A stretch of 64,000 nt of DNA from Streptomyces sp. SLBN-31 (GTDB lineage: Bacteria > Actinomycetota > Actinomycetes > Streptomycetales > Streptomycetaceae), in NCBI RefSeq assembly GCF_006715395.1, contig NZ_VFNC01000003.1, forward strand, positions 62,001-126,000, read 5' to 3'. The notes beneath the pieces were generated by a model that was not told the DNA's origin, searched no databases, and was given only the letters and a program-made list of their open reading frames with translations. This document shows, in pieces, positions 1-9,230 of the stretch (position 1 is its first letter; each line of letters starts with the position of its first letter). A program made the position numbers and the translations under genes.

Positions 1-215
1 CCCTCGACGTCCGCCGAGTGCAGGCGCAGCACGCCGTCGGCGCGGCGCGAGACGGCCGCGACGGCGGTGTGCGGCAGCGCGAAGGGCATCACGAAGCCGT
101 CGTTGTAGTCGGTGTGTTCACCGATGAGGTTGACGCGGCCCGGCGCCGACCAGACGCCCTCCGGTTCGGCCCCGTACAGCGCGGCGAAGCCTTCCCGGAC
201 CTGCTGTGCACCCAC
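1..215 (-). CDS. galK: Galactokinase, N-terminal part (runs off the window)
   Basis: Phosphorylates alpha-D-galactose with ATP to galactose-1-phosphate, the first Leloir step in the cytoplasm. Only the first 71 codons are present. The GTG start at 215 shares a base with the TAG stop of galE, so the two are translationally coupled. The visible part has the galactokinase signature [16 protein letters not shown] (about residues 30-45), in which the Glu-His-Thr-Asp stretch belongs to the sugar-binding site. It is the last gene of a galT-galE-galK operon, the order known from Streptomyces lividans. The identity is sure; the C-terminal GHMP domains lie outside the window and cannot be judged. Confidence 0.95.
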   Translation of the reverse strand, partial: MGAQQVREGFAALYGAEPEGVWSAPGRVNLIGEHTDYNDGFVMPFALPHTAVAAVSRRADGVLRLHSADVE

Positions 216-1183
216 TACTGCTCCCTGGAGATGTTCTGCGCGAACTCCCACGCGTCCGCGACGATTCCCGCGAGATCCGCGCGGGACGGGTTCCAGCCCA
301 GTTTCTCGCGGGCGCTGTGCGCCGAGGCCACCAGGACCGCCGGGTCGCCGCCGCGGCGCGGGGCCACGACCTCGGGGATGGGGTGGCCGGTGACCTGGCG
401 GACGGTCTCGATGACCTGGCGGACGGAGAAGCCCTCGCCGTTGCCGAGGTTGCAGATCAGGTGCTCGCCGGAGGTGGCGGCCTTCAGCGCGAGCAGGTGG
501 GCCTCGGCCAGGTCCGCGACGTGGATGTAGTCGCGCACGCAGGTGCCGTCGGGCGTCGGGTAGTCGTCGCCGTACACCGAGATGGCCTCGCGCCTGCCCT
601 GGGCGACCTGGAGGACGAGGGGGATCAGGTGCGACTCGGGGTCGTGGCGCTCGCCGCACGCGCCGTAGGCGCCCGCCACGTTGAAGTAGCGCAGGGAGAC
701 CGCGCCCAGGCCATGGGCGGCCGCCTCGCCGCTGATCATGTGGTCGACGGCGAGCTTGGTGGCGCCGTAGGGGTTGGTCGGCTTCGTCGGGGCGGTCTCG
801 ACGATCGGGACCTGCTCCGGCTCGCCGTAGGTCGCCGCCGTGGAGGAGAAGACGAGCTTGCGCACGCCGGCCTCGCGCATCGCGCCGAGCAGCGCCATGG
901 TGCCGCCGACGTTGTTGTCCCAGTACTTCTCGGGCTTCACGACCGACTCGCCGACCTGCGAGAACGCGGCGAAGTGCAGGACGGCCTCGTAGGAGGAGTC
1001 CAGCCACTTGGCGGCGTCGCGGATGTCACCCTCGACGAAGGTGGCGCCCGCCGGGACTCCCTCGCGGAACCCGGTGGTCAGGTTGTCGAGGACGGTGACC
1101 TCGTGGCCCGCCTCCAGCAGGTGCTGGGCGACCACGCTGCCGACATAGCCCGCGCCACCGGTGACCAGATACTTGCCGCTCAT
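215..1183 (-). CDS. galE: UDP-glucose 4-epimerase
   Basis: Interconverts UDP-galactose and UDP-glucose using bound NAD. The 322-residue protein is an extended short-chain dehydrogenase. It has the Rossmann motif TGGAGYVGS at residues 8-16, an LDNLTTG stretch after beta-2, a serine/threonine-rich active-site strand (SSTAATYGE) and the catalytic NPYGATK (YxxxK) near residue 145. The ATG at 1183 overlaps the galT stop (TGATG), with an AGAGG Shine-Dalgarno about 8 nt upstream. A TTG one codon earlier is possible but less likely. In S. lividans an internal promoter (galP2) can drive galE and galK apart from galT; I did not locate such a promoter here. Length is normal for the family. Confidence 0.96.
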   Translation of the reverse strand: MSGKYLVTGGAGYVGSVVAQHLLEAGHEVTVLDNLTTGFREGVPAGATFVEGDIRDAAKWLDSSYEAVLHFAAFSQVGESVVKPEKYWDNNVGGTMALLGAMREAGVRKLVFSSTAATYGEPEQVPIVETAPTKPTNPYGATKLAVDHMISGEAAAHGLGAVSLRYFNVAGAYGACGERHDPESHLIPLVLQVAQGRREAISVYGDDYPTPDGTCVRDYIHVADLAEAHLLALKAATSGEHLICNLGNGEGFSVRQVIETVRQVTGHPIPEVVAPRRGGDPAVLVASAHSAREKLGWNPSRADLAGIVADAWEFAQNISREQ

Positions 1184-2241
1184 CAACTCGCTACCTCTCG
1201 CAGTCGCTCGGCCGCGCGCTCCGGCGGCACGTCGTTGATGAACACGTTCATGCCGGACTCGGAACCCGCGAGGAACTTCAGCTTGCCGGACGTACGGCGA
1301 ATGGTGAAAAGCTCTAGGTGGAGCGCGAAGTCGTCGCGGTTGACGCCCTCGAACTCCTCCAGCGCGCCGAACGGGGCCTGGTGCCAGGCCGAGATGTACG
1401 GCGTCGGCGGCTCGTTCTCGCCGAAGATCCGGTCGAAGCGCCTCAACAGTTCCAGATAGACCTTGGGGAACTCTGTGCGCGCCTCCTCGCCCATCGCGAG
1501 CAGGTCCGGCACCCGGTGCTTGGGGTACAGGTGGACCTCGTAGGGCCAGTGCGCCGCGTACGGCACGAACGCCACCCAGTGTTCACCCTCGAGGACGACC
1601 CGCCCGTCGGCGAGTTCATGCTCGAGAACATGATCGAAGAGGTTCCCCCCGCCGGTCGCCTCCTTGTACTGGGCGAGTTGCCGCAGCATCAGCGCGGTGC
1701 GAGGGGTGGTGAAGGGGTAGGCGTAGATCTGGCCGTGCGGGTGACCCAGGGTCACGCCGATCTCGGCGCCGCGGTTCTCGAAGCAGAACACCTGCTCCAC
1801 GGAGGCCAGATGCGACAGCTCCGACGTGCGGTCCGTCCACGCGTCCAGCACCAGGGCGGCCTGCTCCTCGGTGAGGTCGGCGAAGGACGCGTTGTGGTCG
1901 GAGGTGAAGCAGACGACCTCGCAGCGGCCCGAGTCTCCGGCGAGGGAGGGGAAACGGTTCTCGAAGACGACGACGTCGTACGACGAGTCCGGGATCTCAC
2001 TCAGCCGCCCGTCCTGGGAGGGGCACAGCGGGCACTCGTCGGCCGGCGGATGGTAGGTGCGCCCCTGTCGGTGCGAGGCGATGGCAACGCTGTCGCCGAG
2101 CAGCGGGTCGCGGCGGATCTCGGAGGTGGTGTGGGTCCGCTCCAGGGGTCGCTCGTCCACCGCGTCGCGCACGACGTCGTCGCGCAGGTCGTAGTAGATC
2201 AGCTCGCGACCGTCGGCCAGTCGGGTCGACGTCTTCTTCAC
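1183..2241 (-). CDS. galT: Galactose-1-phosphate uridylyltransferase
   Basis: Transfers UMP from UDP-glucose to galactose-1-phosphate, giving UDP-galactose and glucose-1-phosphate. The 352-residue product has the histidine-triad active site [11 protein letters not shown], in which the second His of HPH carries the uridylyl intermediate, and a CPLC pair early in the protein that fits the structural metal site. The chosen start is the GTG at 2241 ([11 protein letters not shown]), preceded by AGGGAG at good spacing. A GTG nine codons upstream (2268) lacks a comparable ribosome site. It is first in the galTEK operon, reading away from the symporter gene across a shared regulatory region. Confidence 0.95.
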   Translation of the reverse strand: MKKTSTRLADGRELIYYDLRDDVVRDAVDERPLERTHTTSEIRRDPLLGDSVAIASHRQGRTYHPPADECPLCPSQDGRLSEIPDSSYDVVVFENRFPSLAGDSGRCEVVCFTSDHNASFADLTEEQAALVLDAWTDRTSELSHLASVEQVFCFENRGAEIGVTLGHPHGQIYAYPFTTPRTALMLRQLAQYKEATGGGNLFDHVLEHELADGRVVLEGEHWVAFVPYAAHWPYEVHLYPKHRVPDLLAMGEEARTEFPKVYLELLRRFDRIFGENEPPTPYISAWHQAPFGALEEFEGVNRDDFALHLELFTIRRTSGKLKFLAGSESGMNVFINDVPPERAAERLREVAS

Positions 2242-2430
2242 TGCGGACTCCCTATCCGAGCCACTCACTCAGCTGCACAGCCATCAAACATAACCAAACA
2301 CATTGGAACACGATCACCCAGAGTCGTCAACATCACAATCCAACAAAGGGCATCAACCGAAGTGTTCAATTACTGAACACCGAGGCATAGGTTCCGCTCT
2401 GGATCCGTTCACGCAGCGAAGCGAGTTCTT
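2242..2430. promoter_or_regulatory. Divergent regulatory region between galT and the symporter
   Basis: This is 189 bp of unusually AT-rich DNA for this genome, holding promoters for both the gal operon and the symporter. A clear dyad lies at 2362-2380: GTGTTCA, 5-nt spacer ATTAC, TGAACAC, with perfect 7-bp arms. On the galT strand there are loosely repeated TGTTGG/TTGTGA/TGTTGA hexamers around 2325-2350. They recall the hexamer repeats described in S. lividans galP1, but I have not aligned them. The dyad sits 51-69 bp upstream of the symporter ATG, so it is a reasonable operator for a shared sugar-responsive repressor. No regulator gene lies next to it. Confidence 0.6.
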
Positions 2431-4122
2431 ATGCAAACCCCCACAAACATGGCTGTCCCCCTCGCCGCCGAGCTACGACTCCCCACAAGCTGGCTCGACT
2501 ACACGATCCTCGGCATCTACTTCGTCGTCGTCCTGGGCATCGGCTTCGCCGCCCGCAGATCGGTGAAGACCAGCCTCGACTTCTTTCTCTCCGGACGCTC
2601 CCTGCCCGCCTGGATCACCGGTCTCGCCTTCATCTCCGCCAACCTGGCCGCCACCGAGATCCTCGGCATGGCGGCCAACAGCGCGCAGTACGGCGCGTAC
2701 ACCGTTCACTGGTACTGGATCGGCGCCATCCCGGCCATGGTCTTCCTCGGCCTGGTGATGATGCCCTTCTACTACGGCAGCAAGGTCCGCTCGGTTCCCG
2801 AGATGCTGCTGCTGCGCTTCGACAAATGGGCACATCTGCTGAGTTCGATCCTGTTCGCCGTCGCGGCCATCCTGATCGCCGGTGTGAACCTCTACTCCCT
2901 CGCGCTCGTCGTCGAGGCGCTGCTCGGCTGGCCGCAGTGGGTCGCCATCGTGGTCGCCGGCGCCTTCGTGCTCGCCTACATCACCCTCGGCGGTCTGTCG
3001 TCCGCGATCTACAACGAGGTGCTGCAGTTCTTCGTGATCCTCGCGGCCCTCATCCCGATCGTCATCCTGAGCCTGAAGAAGGTCGGCGGCTGGGGCGGCC
3101 TGACCGACAAGCTCACCGCGCAGCACGGCGCCAACTTCACCACCGCCTGGGGCGGCACCGGCATCGGCAGCTCCAACCCGCTCGGCGCCAACTGGCTGAC
3201 GATCGTCCTGGGCCTCGGCTTCGTGCTCTCCTTCGGCTACTGGACGACGAACTTCGCCGAGGTGCAGCGCGCCCTGTCCGCGAAGAACCTCTCCGCCGCC
3301 CAGCGCACCCCGCTCATCGCCGCGTACCCGAAGATCTTCATCGTCTTCCTGGTGATGATCCCCGGGCTCGTCGCGGCGGCTCTGGTCCCCGGCTTCGGCA
3401 CCGCCAAGTCGGGCTACCAGTACAACGACGCCATCCTGTACCTGATGCACGAGCTGCTGCCCAACGGTGTCCTCGGCATCGCGATCACCGGCCTGCTCGC
3501 CGCCTTCATGGCCGGCATGGCGGCCAACGTGTCGTCCTTCAACACGGTCTTCACCAACGACATCTGGGGCCGCTACATCGTCAAGGGCCGCGAGGACGAG
3601 TACTACGTCCGCTTCGGCCGCCTGATCACCGTGATCGGCGTCTGCGCGTCGATCGGCACGGCGTTCCTGGCCTCGTCGTTCTCGAACATCATGAGCTACC
3701 TGCAGACGCTGTTCTCCTTCTTCAACGTGCCGATGTTCGTCGTCTTCATCATCGGCATGTTCTGGAAGCGCGCCTCCACCAGGTCCGGCTTCTGGGGCCT
3801 GCTCGCGGGCACCGTCTCCGCGATGGTGAACTACTTCGTGATCTACAAGCAGGGCGTCGTCGACATCCCCTCCGACCAGGGCGCCAACTTCGTCTCGGCC
3901 ATGGTCGGCTTCGCCGCCGGCGCGATCGTGATGTTCGCCGTGTCCCTGTTCACCAAGCCCAAGCCCGCCGAGGAGCTCCAGGGCCTGGTCTACGGCACCA
4001 CCTCCCCCGGCATGACCGAGCCCCCCGCCCCCGGCGACGACGCCTGGTACCGCAGGCCGGCCCTGCTGGGCTGGGGCGCGGTGATCATCGCTGCCGCCTG
4101 CTACATCCCGTTCTCGCTCTGA
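2431..4122 (+). CDS. Sodium:solute symporter (SSS family), probably galactose uptake
   Basis: Membrane symporter that moves a solute inward with Na+. The 563 residues form 13-14 hydrophobic helices of the LeuT-like SSS fold. Family landmarks are FFLSGRSLPAWITGLAFIS followed by ANLAATEILGM (about residues 55-85), corresponding to the helix-1 region of vSGLT, and AGMAANVSSFNTVFTNDIW, which matches the helix-8 Na2-site region with its serine pair. The substrate is inferred only from position: it is divergent from galTEK and the family includes the Vibrio sodium/galactose transporter. The ATG at 2431 has a weak AGCGAG site; a second ATG at 2449 has none. The gene for a small two-helix membrane protein follows after 21 bp and is probably co-transcribed. 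Confidence 0.85.
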   Translation: MQTPTNMAVPLAAELRLPTSWLDYTILGIYFVVVLGIGFAARRSVKTSLDFFLSGRSLPAWITGLAFISANLAATEILGMAANSAQYGAYTVHWYWIGAIPAMVFLGLVMMPFYYGSKVRSVPEMLLLRFDKWAHLLSSILFAVAAILIAGVNLYSLALVVEALLGWPQWVAIVVAGAFVLAYITLGGLSSAIYNEVLQFFVILAALIPIVILSLKKVGGWGGLTDKLTAQHGANFTTAWGGTGIGSSNPLGANWLTIVLGLGFVLSFGYWTTNFAEVQRALSAKNLSAAQRTPLIAAYPKIFIVFLVMIPGLVAAALVPGFGTAKSGYQYNDAILYLMHELLPNGVLGIAITGLLAAFMAGMAANVSSFNTVFTNDIWGRYIVKGREDEYYVRFGRLITVIGVCASIGTAFLASSFSNIMSYLQTLFSFFNVPMFVVFIIGMFWKRASTRSGFWGLLAGTVSAMVNYFVIYKQGVVDIPSDQGANFVSAMVGFAAGAIVMFAVSLFTKPKPAEELQGLVYGTTSPGMTEPPAPGDDAWYRRPALLGWGAVIIAAACYIPFSL

Positions 4123-4143
4123 TCGCGGGAGGATCGAGAGACC

Positions 4144-4500
4144 ATGTCCGAGTTTCCCAGCCCCTCCGAACACCCCGAGCCGCACGCGTACTCCGAGCAG
4201 GACGTGCAGCGCGAGGTCTCCGAACTGCAGAAGAAGTCGGCCACCGCGGCCCGCATCTTCGACCTGCGCCGCATCATCGGCGGCCTGTTCGTCCTCTACG
4301 GCGTGATCGTCACCATCACCGGCATCACCGACGACCAGGCCGCCATCGACAAGGCCCAGGGCATCAACATCAACCTGTGGACCGGGATCGGGATGCTGCT
4401 GCTGGGCCTCTTCTTCCTGGCCTGGCTGAAGCTGCGGCCCACCCCGCCGACGGTCCCCGAGGTCACGCCCGAGGACCTGCCGGACAAGCCCGCCGAGTGA
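4144..4500 (+). CDS. Small two-helix membrane protein of unknown function
   Basis: A 118-residue protein with no catalytic motif that I recognise. It has a charged cytoplasm-type N-terminus with a short helical stretch (about residues 18-36, VQREVSELQKKSATAARIF), then two membrane segments (about 43-63 and 78-98), and a Pro/Glu-rich tail. A good GGGAGG ribosome site precedes the ATG. Position directly downstream of the symporter suggests an accessory subunit or a stabiliser of the transporter, but that is inference from context only. It ends just before a strong hairpin terminator. Confidence 0.8.
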   Translation: MSEFPSPSEHPEPHAYSEQDVQREVSELQKKSATAARIFDLRRIIGGLFVLYGVIVTITGITDDQAAIDKAQGININLWTGIGMLLLGLFFLAWLKLRPTPPTVPEVTPEDLPDKPAE

Positions 4501-4505
4501 CGGCC

Positions 4506-4539
4506 GCGGGGCCGGAGGCTACGACGCCTCCGGCCCCGC
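4506..4539. terminator. Bidirectional hairpin terminator between convergent genes
   Basis: A perfect 14-bp stem (GCGGGGCCGGAGGC pairing with GCCTCCGGCCCCGC) closes a 6-nt loop. It serves both the symporter operon (plus) and the response regulator gene (minus). The TAG stop of the response regulator begins inside the hairpin, at 4519-4521. Confidence 0.8.
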
Positions 4540-5229
4540 TCCCGTCTCCGGCACCGGGTGCGACAGCGGTCCCGCCCGGTCCAGCAGGCCCGTGCGGGCC
4601 GCCAGCGCCGCCGCCTCCAGGCGGGAGCCGACGCCCAGTTTCATCAGGACCCGCTGGACGTGGGTGCGCGCGGTCGACGGGGCGATGCCCATGCCCGCCG
4701 CGATCAGCCGGGTGTCCTCGCCGTCGGCGACCCGGACCAGCACCTCGACCTCCCTGGGCGTGAGCATCTGCAGCAGACGCTGGCCCTCGTCGTCGGGCTG
4801 GGCGGCGGGGTTGAGCAGCTCACTGAAAGCCCCCTGCAGCAGTTGCGGAGCGACCGCCGCCTCACCCGCCCGGGCCTTCATGATGGCCCGCTCGACGCCC
4901 TCGATGCGCTCGTCGTGGCGTACGTAGCCGGAGGCGCCGGCGGCGAAGGCCGCGGCTATCCCGCGCGGACTGGGCACGGGGCCCAGCACCAGCACCGCCA
5001 CCTGCGGACGCTCCCGCTTGATCCGCACCACCGGGTCGAACATGCCCGGCTCGGCCGGTGTCGCCGTACCCAGCAGGCACACCTCCGGCGCGCGGGTGAT
5101 CACCAGCTCCGCCGCGCCCGCGGCCGGCGCCGCGGCGGCCAGCACCCGGTGCCCCCGCAGCTTCAGCGCCGAGGCCAGCGCCTCGGCCAGCAGTCGGTGG
5201 TCGTCGACCACCATGAGCCGCACTCCCAT
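4519..5229 (-). CDS. Atypical LuxR/NarL-type response regulator with a degenerate receiver
   Basis: Transcription factor of 236 residues: receiver domain (1-120), linker, and LuxR-type helix-turn-helix (about 160-210, LTPREVEVLVRVADG to THVQRVLMKLGV). The acidic pair VVDDHRLL (Asp9-Asp10) is intact. The phospho-acceptor Asp expected at the end of beta-3 is Gly54 (CLLGTATP). The beta-4 Ser/Thr is replaced (VLGPVPSP) and the conserved Lys is Arg104 (GYVRHDE). It is therefore unlikely to be controlled by ordinary Asp phosphorylation. No histidine kinase gene is adjacent. The start is ATG 5229 behind GGGGGG; the upstream in-frame extension has no ribosome site. It is single-gene, with its promoter in the 209 bp upstream. 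Confidence 0.85.
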   Translation of the reverse strand: MGVRLMVVDDHRLLAEALASALKLRGHRVLAAAAPAAGAAELVITRAPEVCLLGTATPAEPGMFDPVVRIKRERPQVAVLVLGPVPSPRGIAAAFAAGASGYVRHDERIEGVERAIMKARAGEAAVAPQLLQGAFSELLNPAAQPDDEGQRLLQMLTPREVEVLVRVADGEDTRLIAAGMGIAPSTARTHVQRVLMKLGVGSRLEAAALAARTGLLDRAGPLSHPVPETGAGPEAS

Positions 5230-5438
5230 CGAGCAAACCCCCCACTCACCCCAGTGGATCCCCAGGCATGCCCCACCATGGGTGCCCACCGGTCCGCGCG
5301 GACAGGAACCCCCCTCCCGGCTCCCCCGCTCTTCATGCCCCCGGAAGCTACACGCTTGTTCGACGTTGCGCTCCCCCTACCGGTGAGAACTGCCCCGGAT
5401 CGACGGAATATCTTGTTTTTCTCTCATACGTGGGTGAT

Positions 5439-7217
5439 TCAACTGCGCGTACCGAACGCCAGGGCCAGGTACTTGTCCCCCGCCGACGACGACTTGTCGG
5501 CGAACTGCGAGGCCATGAACAGGTGGCCCTGCGAGTAGAGGATCTCGGAGTAGTCCGGTGACATCGTGGTCTCCGCCGAGCGCGCGGGACCGGTCGCCGG
5601 GTTCTCCAGCAGCGTCGTCTCCTTGAAGGAGCCACCGTCGATGCTGACGATCTGGCCGCCCTTGTCGTACGGCGGGCGCTTGTACGCGATCAGGTTGCCG
5701 TTGTCCATGCGCAGTGGCGTGATCGTGTAGCCGTCGCCGGCGTCGGCGCGCTGGCCGGTCTGCTTGCCGGTGGCCAGGTCGAAGGCGACGACCTCGTTGG
5801 TCTGGCTGTACTCCTTGGTGCCGCTGTGCTCCTCGGTCGGCACGTACAGCCGGTCGTTGCCCACGGCGAGACCGGTGCAGCCCTCGATCTTCGTGATGCC
5901 GTCGCAGCGGGCCGCGTACTGCTTGCCCGGCGCCGAGATCCGGTTGATCAGCTTGCCGGTCTTGTTGTCGATGGAGTAGAAGTCCGAGATCTCGCTGCCG
6001 TCCCCGGCGCTGTCGCCCGCGTCGGCCGCCACGACCAGCGGGTTCGTCGAGACCACGGAGGCGTACTCGATGCCCTTGGCCATCTTGTAGTCCGAGATCA
6101 CCTTCCCCGTCTGCGGGTCGATGGTCTGGATGTGCAGCAGGCGCTCGCCGTACTGACCGCACTTGAGCACCGCGACCAGCTTCTCGCCGCCGCCGTACCC
6201 GGCGTCGTAACAGTTGTCGGTGGCCTTCGGGGCCCACAGCGGCTTGCCGCCGGCGACGTCGAACGCAGCGCCTCCCTGCAGGCCGCCCGCGGCGACCGTG
6301 CTCGCGCTGACGGTGACGTTGCTGAACGTGATCGTCCCGCCGGCGCCGTCACCGACCGACTTCGTCCACAGCTTCTTGCCCGCGTCCAGGTCGATCGCCG
6401 CGACCTGGCTGCATCCGGCCGACCTGTTCTTCGCCGGCATCCTGGGCTGGAAGAGGACGGCCGTGCGGTGGTCGTCGGTGGTGTGCCGGCTGACCGTGCA
6501 GACCGGGCCGGGCAGCTTGATCGTCCACTGCTTGGTGCCCTTGTCGAGGTCGTACGCGCTGATCTGCGCGACGCCGCTCTTGACGTACACCTTGTCGGTC
6601 AGCCAGGAGCCGGACACCACGGTGGTGTCGTCGACCTTGGGCGAGGGGAGCTTGTACAGCAGCTTGGATGCGGTGTCGGCGGGCACCTTCTCCTCGCCCT
6701 TGCCGTCGACACCGCCCTTGCCGGTGTCACCGCCACCGCCGTCGCCGCCGCCGGTGCCACCGCTGGAGTTCGCGGTCTGGTCCTTCTTGTCGTCGCCACC
6801 GGCGGACGCGAAGTACCAGATGCCGCCGACGACGAGCGCGAGCGCGGCGACCGCCGCGACGACGATCAGCGGCGTGTTGTTCTTCCGCCCGCCGGCCTGG
6901 GGGTGCGGCGGTACGGGCTGCTGCGGATAGCCGTAACCGGGCTGCTGGCCATAGGGGTTGGGCGGCTGGCCGTACGGAGGCTGCGGCGTGGGGTAGCCGT
7001 AGCCGGGCTGCTGCGGGGGCTGGGGGGCCTGGGGGTAGCCGTAGCCCGGCTGCGGGGTGCCGTAGGGCGGCTGCGGCTGCGGCGGGGTCTGCGGGGCGCC
7101 GAATCCCGGCTGCTGCGGGGGCGTCTGCGGCGGCTGCTGGCCCTGGGGCGGGCCGAAGCCGGGCTGCTGCGGGGGCTGGTTCGGCGGCTGGTTCGGCGGG
7201 GGCGGGGGCTGGGTCAT
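5439..7217 (-). CDS. Pro/Gln-rich membrane-anchored PQQ-like beta-propeller protein (copy B)
   Basis: A 592-residue protein with a cytoplasmic N-terminus very rich in Pro, Gln, Gly and Tyr (about 1-108, PGYGYPQ-type repeats), one membrane helix (about 115-137, TPLIVVAAVAALALVVGG), a Gly-rich linker and an extracellular PQQ/WD40-like propeller of about 410 residues. Propeller strands recur as AYDLDKGTKQW, IDLDAGKKLW and IDNKTGKLI. Four or more cysteines outside the membrane suggest disulfides. No PQQ-binding or catalytic residue set is evident, so a scaffold or sensor role is more likely than a dehydrogenase. It lies 61 bp downstream of a close paralog, in the same operon. The start ATG is preceded by GAGG. 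Confidence 0.85.
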   Translation of the reverse strand: MTQPPPPPNQPPNQPPQQPGFGPPQGQQPPQTPPQQPGFGAPQTPPQPQPPYGTPQPGYGYPQAPQPPQQPGYGYPTPQPPYGQPPNPYGQQPGYGYPQQPVPPHPQAGGRKNNTPLIVVAAVAALALVVGGIWYFASAGGDDKKDQTANSSGGTGGGDGGGGDTGKGGVDGKGEEKVPADTASKLLYKLPSPKVDDTTVVSGSWLTDKVYVKSGVAQISAYDLDKGTKQWTIKLPGPVCTVSRHTTDDHRTAVLFQPRMPAKNRSAGCSQVAAIDLDAGKKLWTKSVGDGAGGTITFSNVTVSASTVAAGGLQGGAAFDVAGGKPLWAPKATDNCYDAGYGGGEKLVAVLKCGQYGERLLHIQTIDPQTGKVISDYKMAKGIEYASVVSTNPLVVAADAGDSAGDGSEISDFYSIDNKTGKLINRISAPGKQYAARCDGITKIEGCTGLAVGNDRLYVPTEEHSGTKEYSQTNEVVAFDLATGKQTGQRADAGDGYTITPLRMDNGNLIAYKRPPYDKGGQIVSIDGGSFKETTLLENPATGPARSAETTMSPDYSEILYSQGHLFMASQFADKSSSAGDKYLALAFGTRS

Positions 7218-7278
7218 GGCGGGGTACCTCGAGGCGGGGCGGCGGGGCGACGGGGATGTGGGGAGCCGTGGGGCGGCG

Positions 7279-9039
7279 TCAGTTGCCGAAGGCGAGAATC
7301 AGCTTCCCCTTCGAGTCGTCGTTGCCGGCCAGCCTCGTCGAGGAGAGGTAGAAGCGGCCGTCGACCCAGTCGTAGGCCTTGGAGTAGAAGCCGTTCTCCA
7401 GGTCGGCCGTGCCCGCCGGGTTGCGCAGCAGCTTCGCCGGCTTGTGGTCCGAGCCGCTCGTCGCGATCGACACGACCTCGCCGCCCGCGTCGTACGACGG
7501 CTCGACATAGGCGATGAGCTTGCCGCCCTCCACCTTCATCGGCAGCATCGACTCGTCCGCCGGGGACTTCACGCGCCACTTCTCCTTGCCGCTGGCCAGG
7601 TTGATGGCGACGATCTCGTTCGGCCCGGTGGTCGCCTTGGTCGGCAGGTAGAGCGTGTTCGCGTCGGCCGCCACGCCCTCGCAGCCCTGCAGGTCGCGGT
7701 CGAGGATCTGCCAGCCGCACTGCGGGGCGAAGTTCTCGTCGAATCCGACCTGGGAGCGGAAGCGCCCCTTGGCGTCGAAGGTGGAGATGTTCCAGGCCTT
7801 CTTGTCCTCGTTGGTGCTGTAGACGACGAGCGGGTCGACGGAGTAGGTCCGTGAGACGGTCCAGCCCTTGTCGAACTCCTGCGTCCACCTGACCTTGCCG
7901 GTCTTCGGGTCGAGCTCCTGGATCTCCTCGTGCTCGTTCGCCTCGGAGGCGTCGCAGGACGCGACGGAGACCAGCCTGGCGCCGCCCGCGAACGCGGTCG
8001 GGAAGCAGGAACTGCCGTACTTCGTCTTCTCGAACAGCTTCTTGCCGCTGTCGACGTCGAATCCCACCCCGGACTGGGCGCGGCCCGCCACCACCGTCTT
8101 GCCGGTGATGGACAGCGAGACGTTGATGGTGTTGTCGAACAGCGCGCCGTCGCCGAGCGTGCCGCTCCAGCCCTCCGCGCCGGTGTTCAGGTCGAGTTGC
8201 TGGAGCTTGTTGCACTTGGCGCGCTCGCCGGTGCCACTCTCGTACGCCACCACGACCTTGTCGTCGGCCGACTTCTGGGGGGTGACCGAGCAGATCTTCT
8301 GCGGGAAGGTCAACGGGCCCCAGGCCGTCGCGCCGTCGGCCACGCCGTAGGCGAAGACCTGCTTGTACGCCGCCTTCACCACCGTCTTGCCGGTGATCCA
8401 CATGCCCGGGGCGTCGGCACCCGAACCGGGCGTGTCCGGCGGCGACTTGTACCAGAGGACCTTCGCCTCACCGGCCTGGCGGCCCGAGTTGAGGTCCTCG
8501 GGGTCGGAGCCCTTCGTACCGCCGGAGCCGCCCGACGTGCCGGACGCGGTGGGCTTGGGGTCGTCGCTCTGCCCGGCGACCGGCTTCTTGCCGTCGTCCC
8601 CGCCGCGGGTCACCGCGTACGCGACGCCGCCGATGACGGCCAGGGCGAGGACGGCCGCCACCGCGATCAGCACCGGCCTGCCCTTGCGGGGACCGGTCGG
8701 CGGCATTCCGGGGCCGCCCGGGTACTGGGGCTGCGACGGATACCCGTAGCCGGGCTGCGCTCCGTACGGGCCGGGCTGCTGGGGCTGACCGTAGGGGCCA
8801 GGTTGGCCGTATGGGTTGGGCTGCGCGTACGGACCGGGCTGCTGGGCGTACGGGCCCGGCTGCTGGGGTGGCTGCGCGGGCGGCTGAGGCGGTGGTGGAG
8901 GCTGGGGGTGGCCGTAGCCGGGCTGCGGGGACGACGGGCCCTGCGGCGGCGGGGACTGCGGGGGCGGCGGCGCCCCGAATCCGCCCTCCGGCGGCGGATC
9001 CTGCGGCGGCCCGAAACCACCCTGCGGCGGCTGTGTCAT
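7279..9039 (-). CDS. Pro/Gln-rich membrane-anchored PQQ-like beta-propeller protein (copy A)
   Basis: A 586-residue paralog of the following gene with the same plan: Pro/Gln/Gly/Tyr-rich cytoplasmic N-terminus (about 1-125; PQQPGPYAQ repeats), a membrane helix (about 137-157, VLIAVAAVLALAVIGGVAYAV), a Ser/Gly-rich linker, then an extracellular propeller (strands such as QLDLNTGAEGW, FDVDSGKKLFE, ELDPKTGKVRW). The start is ATG 9039, behind GGGGGA at about 9 nt, rather than the earlier in-frame ATG at 9063. Pro-rich cytoplasmic tails of this kind occur on many Streptomyces membrane proteins. Exact function is unknown; the tandem copies probably arose by duplication and have diverged strongly in sequence. 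Confidence 0.85.
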   Translation of the reverse strand: MTQPPQGGFGPPQDPPPEGGFGAPPPPQSPPPQGPSSPQPGYGHPQPPPPPQPPAQPPQQPGPYAQQPGPYAQPNPYGQPGPYGQPQQPGPYGAQPGYGYPSQPQYPGGPGMPPTGPRKGRPVLIAVAAVLALAVIGGVAYAVTRGGDDGKKPVAGQSDDPKPTASGTSGGSGGTKGSDPEDLNSGRQAGEAKVLWYKSPPDTPGSGADAPGMWITGKTVVKAAYKQVFAYGVADGATAWGPLTFPQKICSVTPQKSADDKVVVAYESGTGERAKCNKLQQLDLNTGAEGWSGTLGDGALFDNTINVSLSITGKTVVAGRAQSGVGFDVDSGKKLFEKTKYGSSCFPTAFAGGARLVSVASCDASEANEHEEIQELDPKTGKVRWTQEFDKGWTVSRTYSVDPLVVYSTNEDKKAWNISTFDAKGRFRSQVGFDENFAPQCGWQILDRDLQGCEGVAADANTLYLPTKATTGPNEIVAINLASGKEKWRVKSPADESMLPMKVEGGKLIAYVEPSYDAGGEVVSIATSGSDHKPAKLLRNPAGTADLENGFYSKAYDWVDGRFYLSSTRLAGNDDSKGKLILAFGN

Positions 9040-9230
9040 CAGCGCTTTCCCCCGTTCGATCACTGATTTCCAGCCACGCCGCGAGGCGCTTGATGAGCCG
9101 GAGTCGTACTCAGACAGTTCTCAGACGGCTCTTTCTATCACTCGGCACCGACAACGCACCGGGCCGGCTCGTCCGCTGTTCCCAAGGGACGACCGGCCCG
9201 TGATACCGCCGTTACGCCTTCACACGTCCT

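Noticed and set aside
2473..4185. A 570-codon open frame opposite the symporter
   Set aside because: His/Gly/Asp-rich shadow with no hydrophobic or domain pattern; the symporter on the plus strand is unambiguous.
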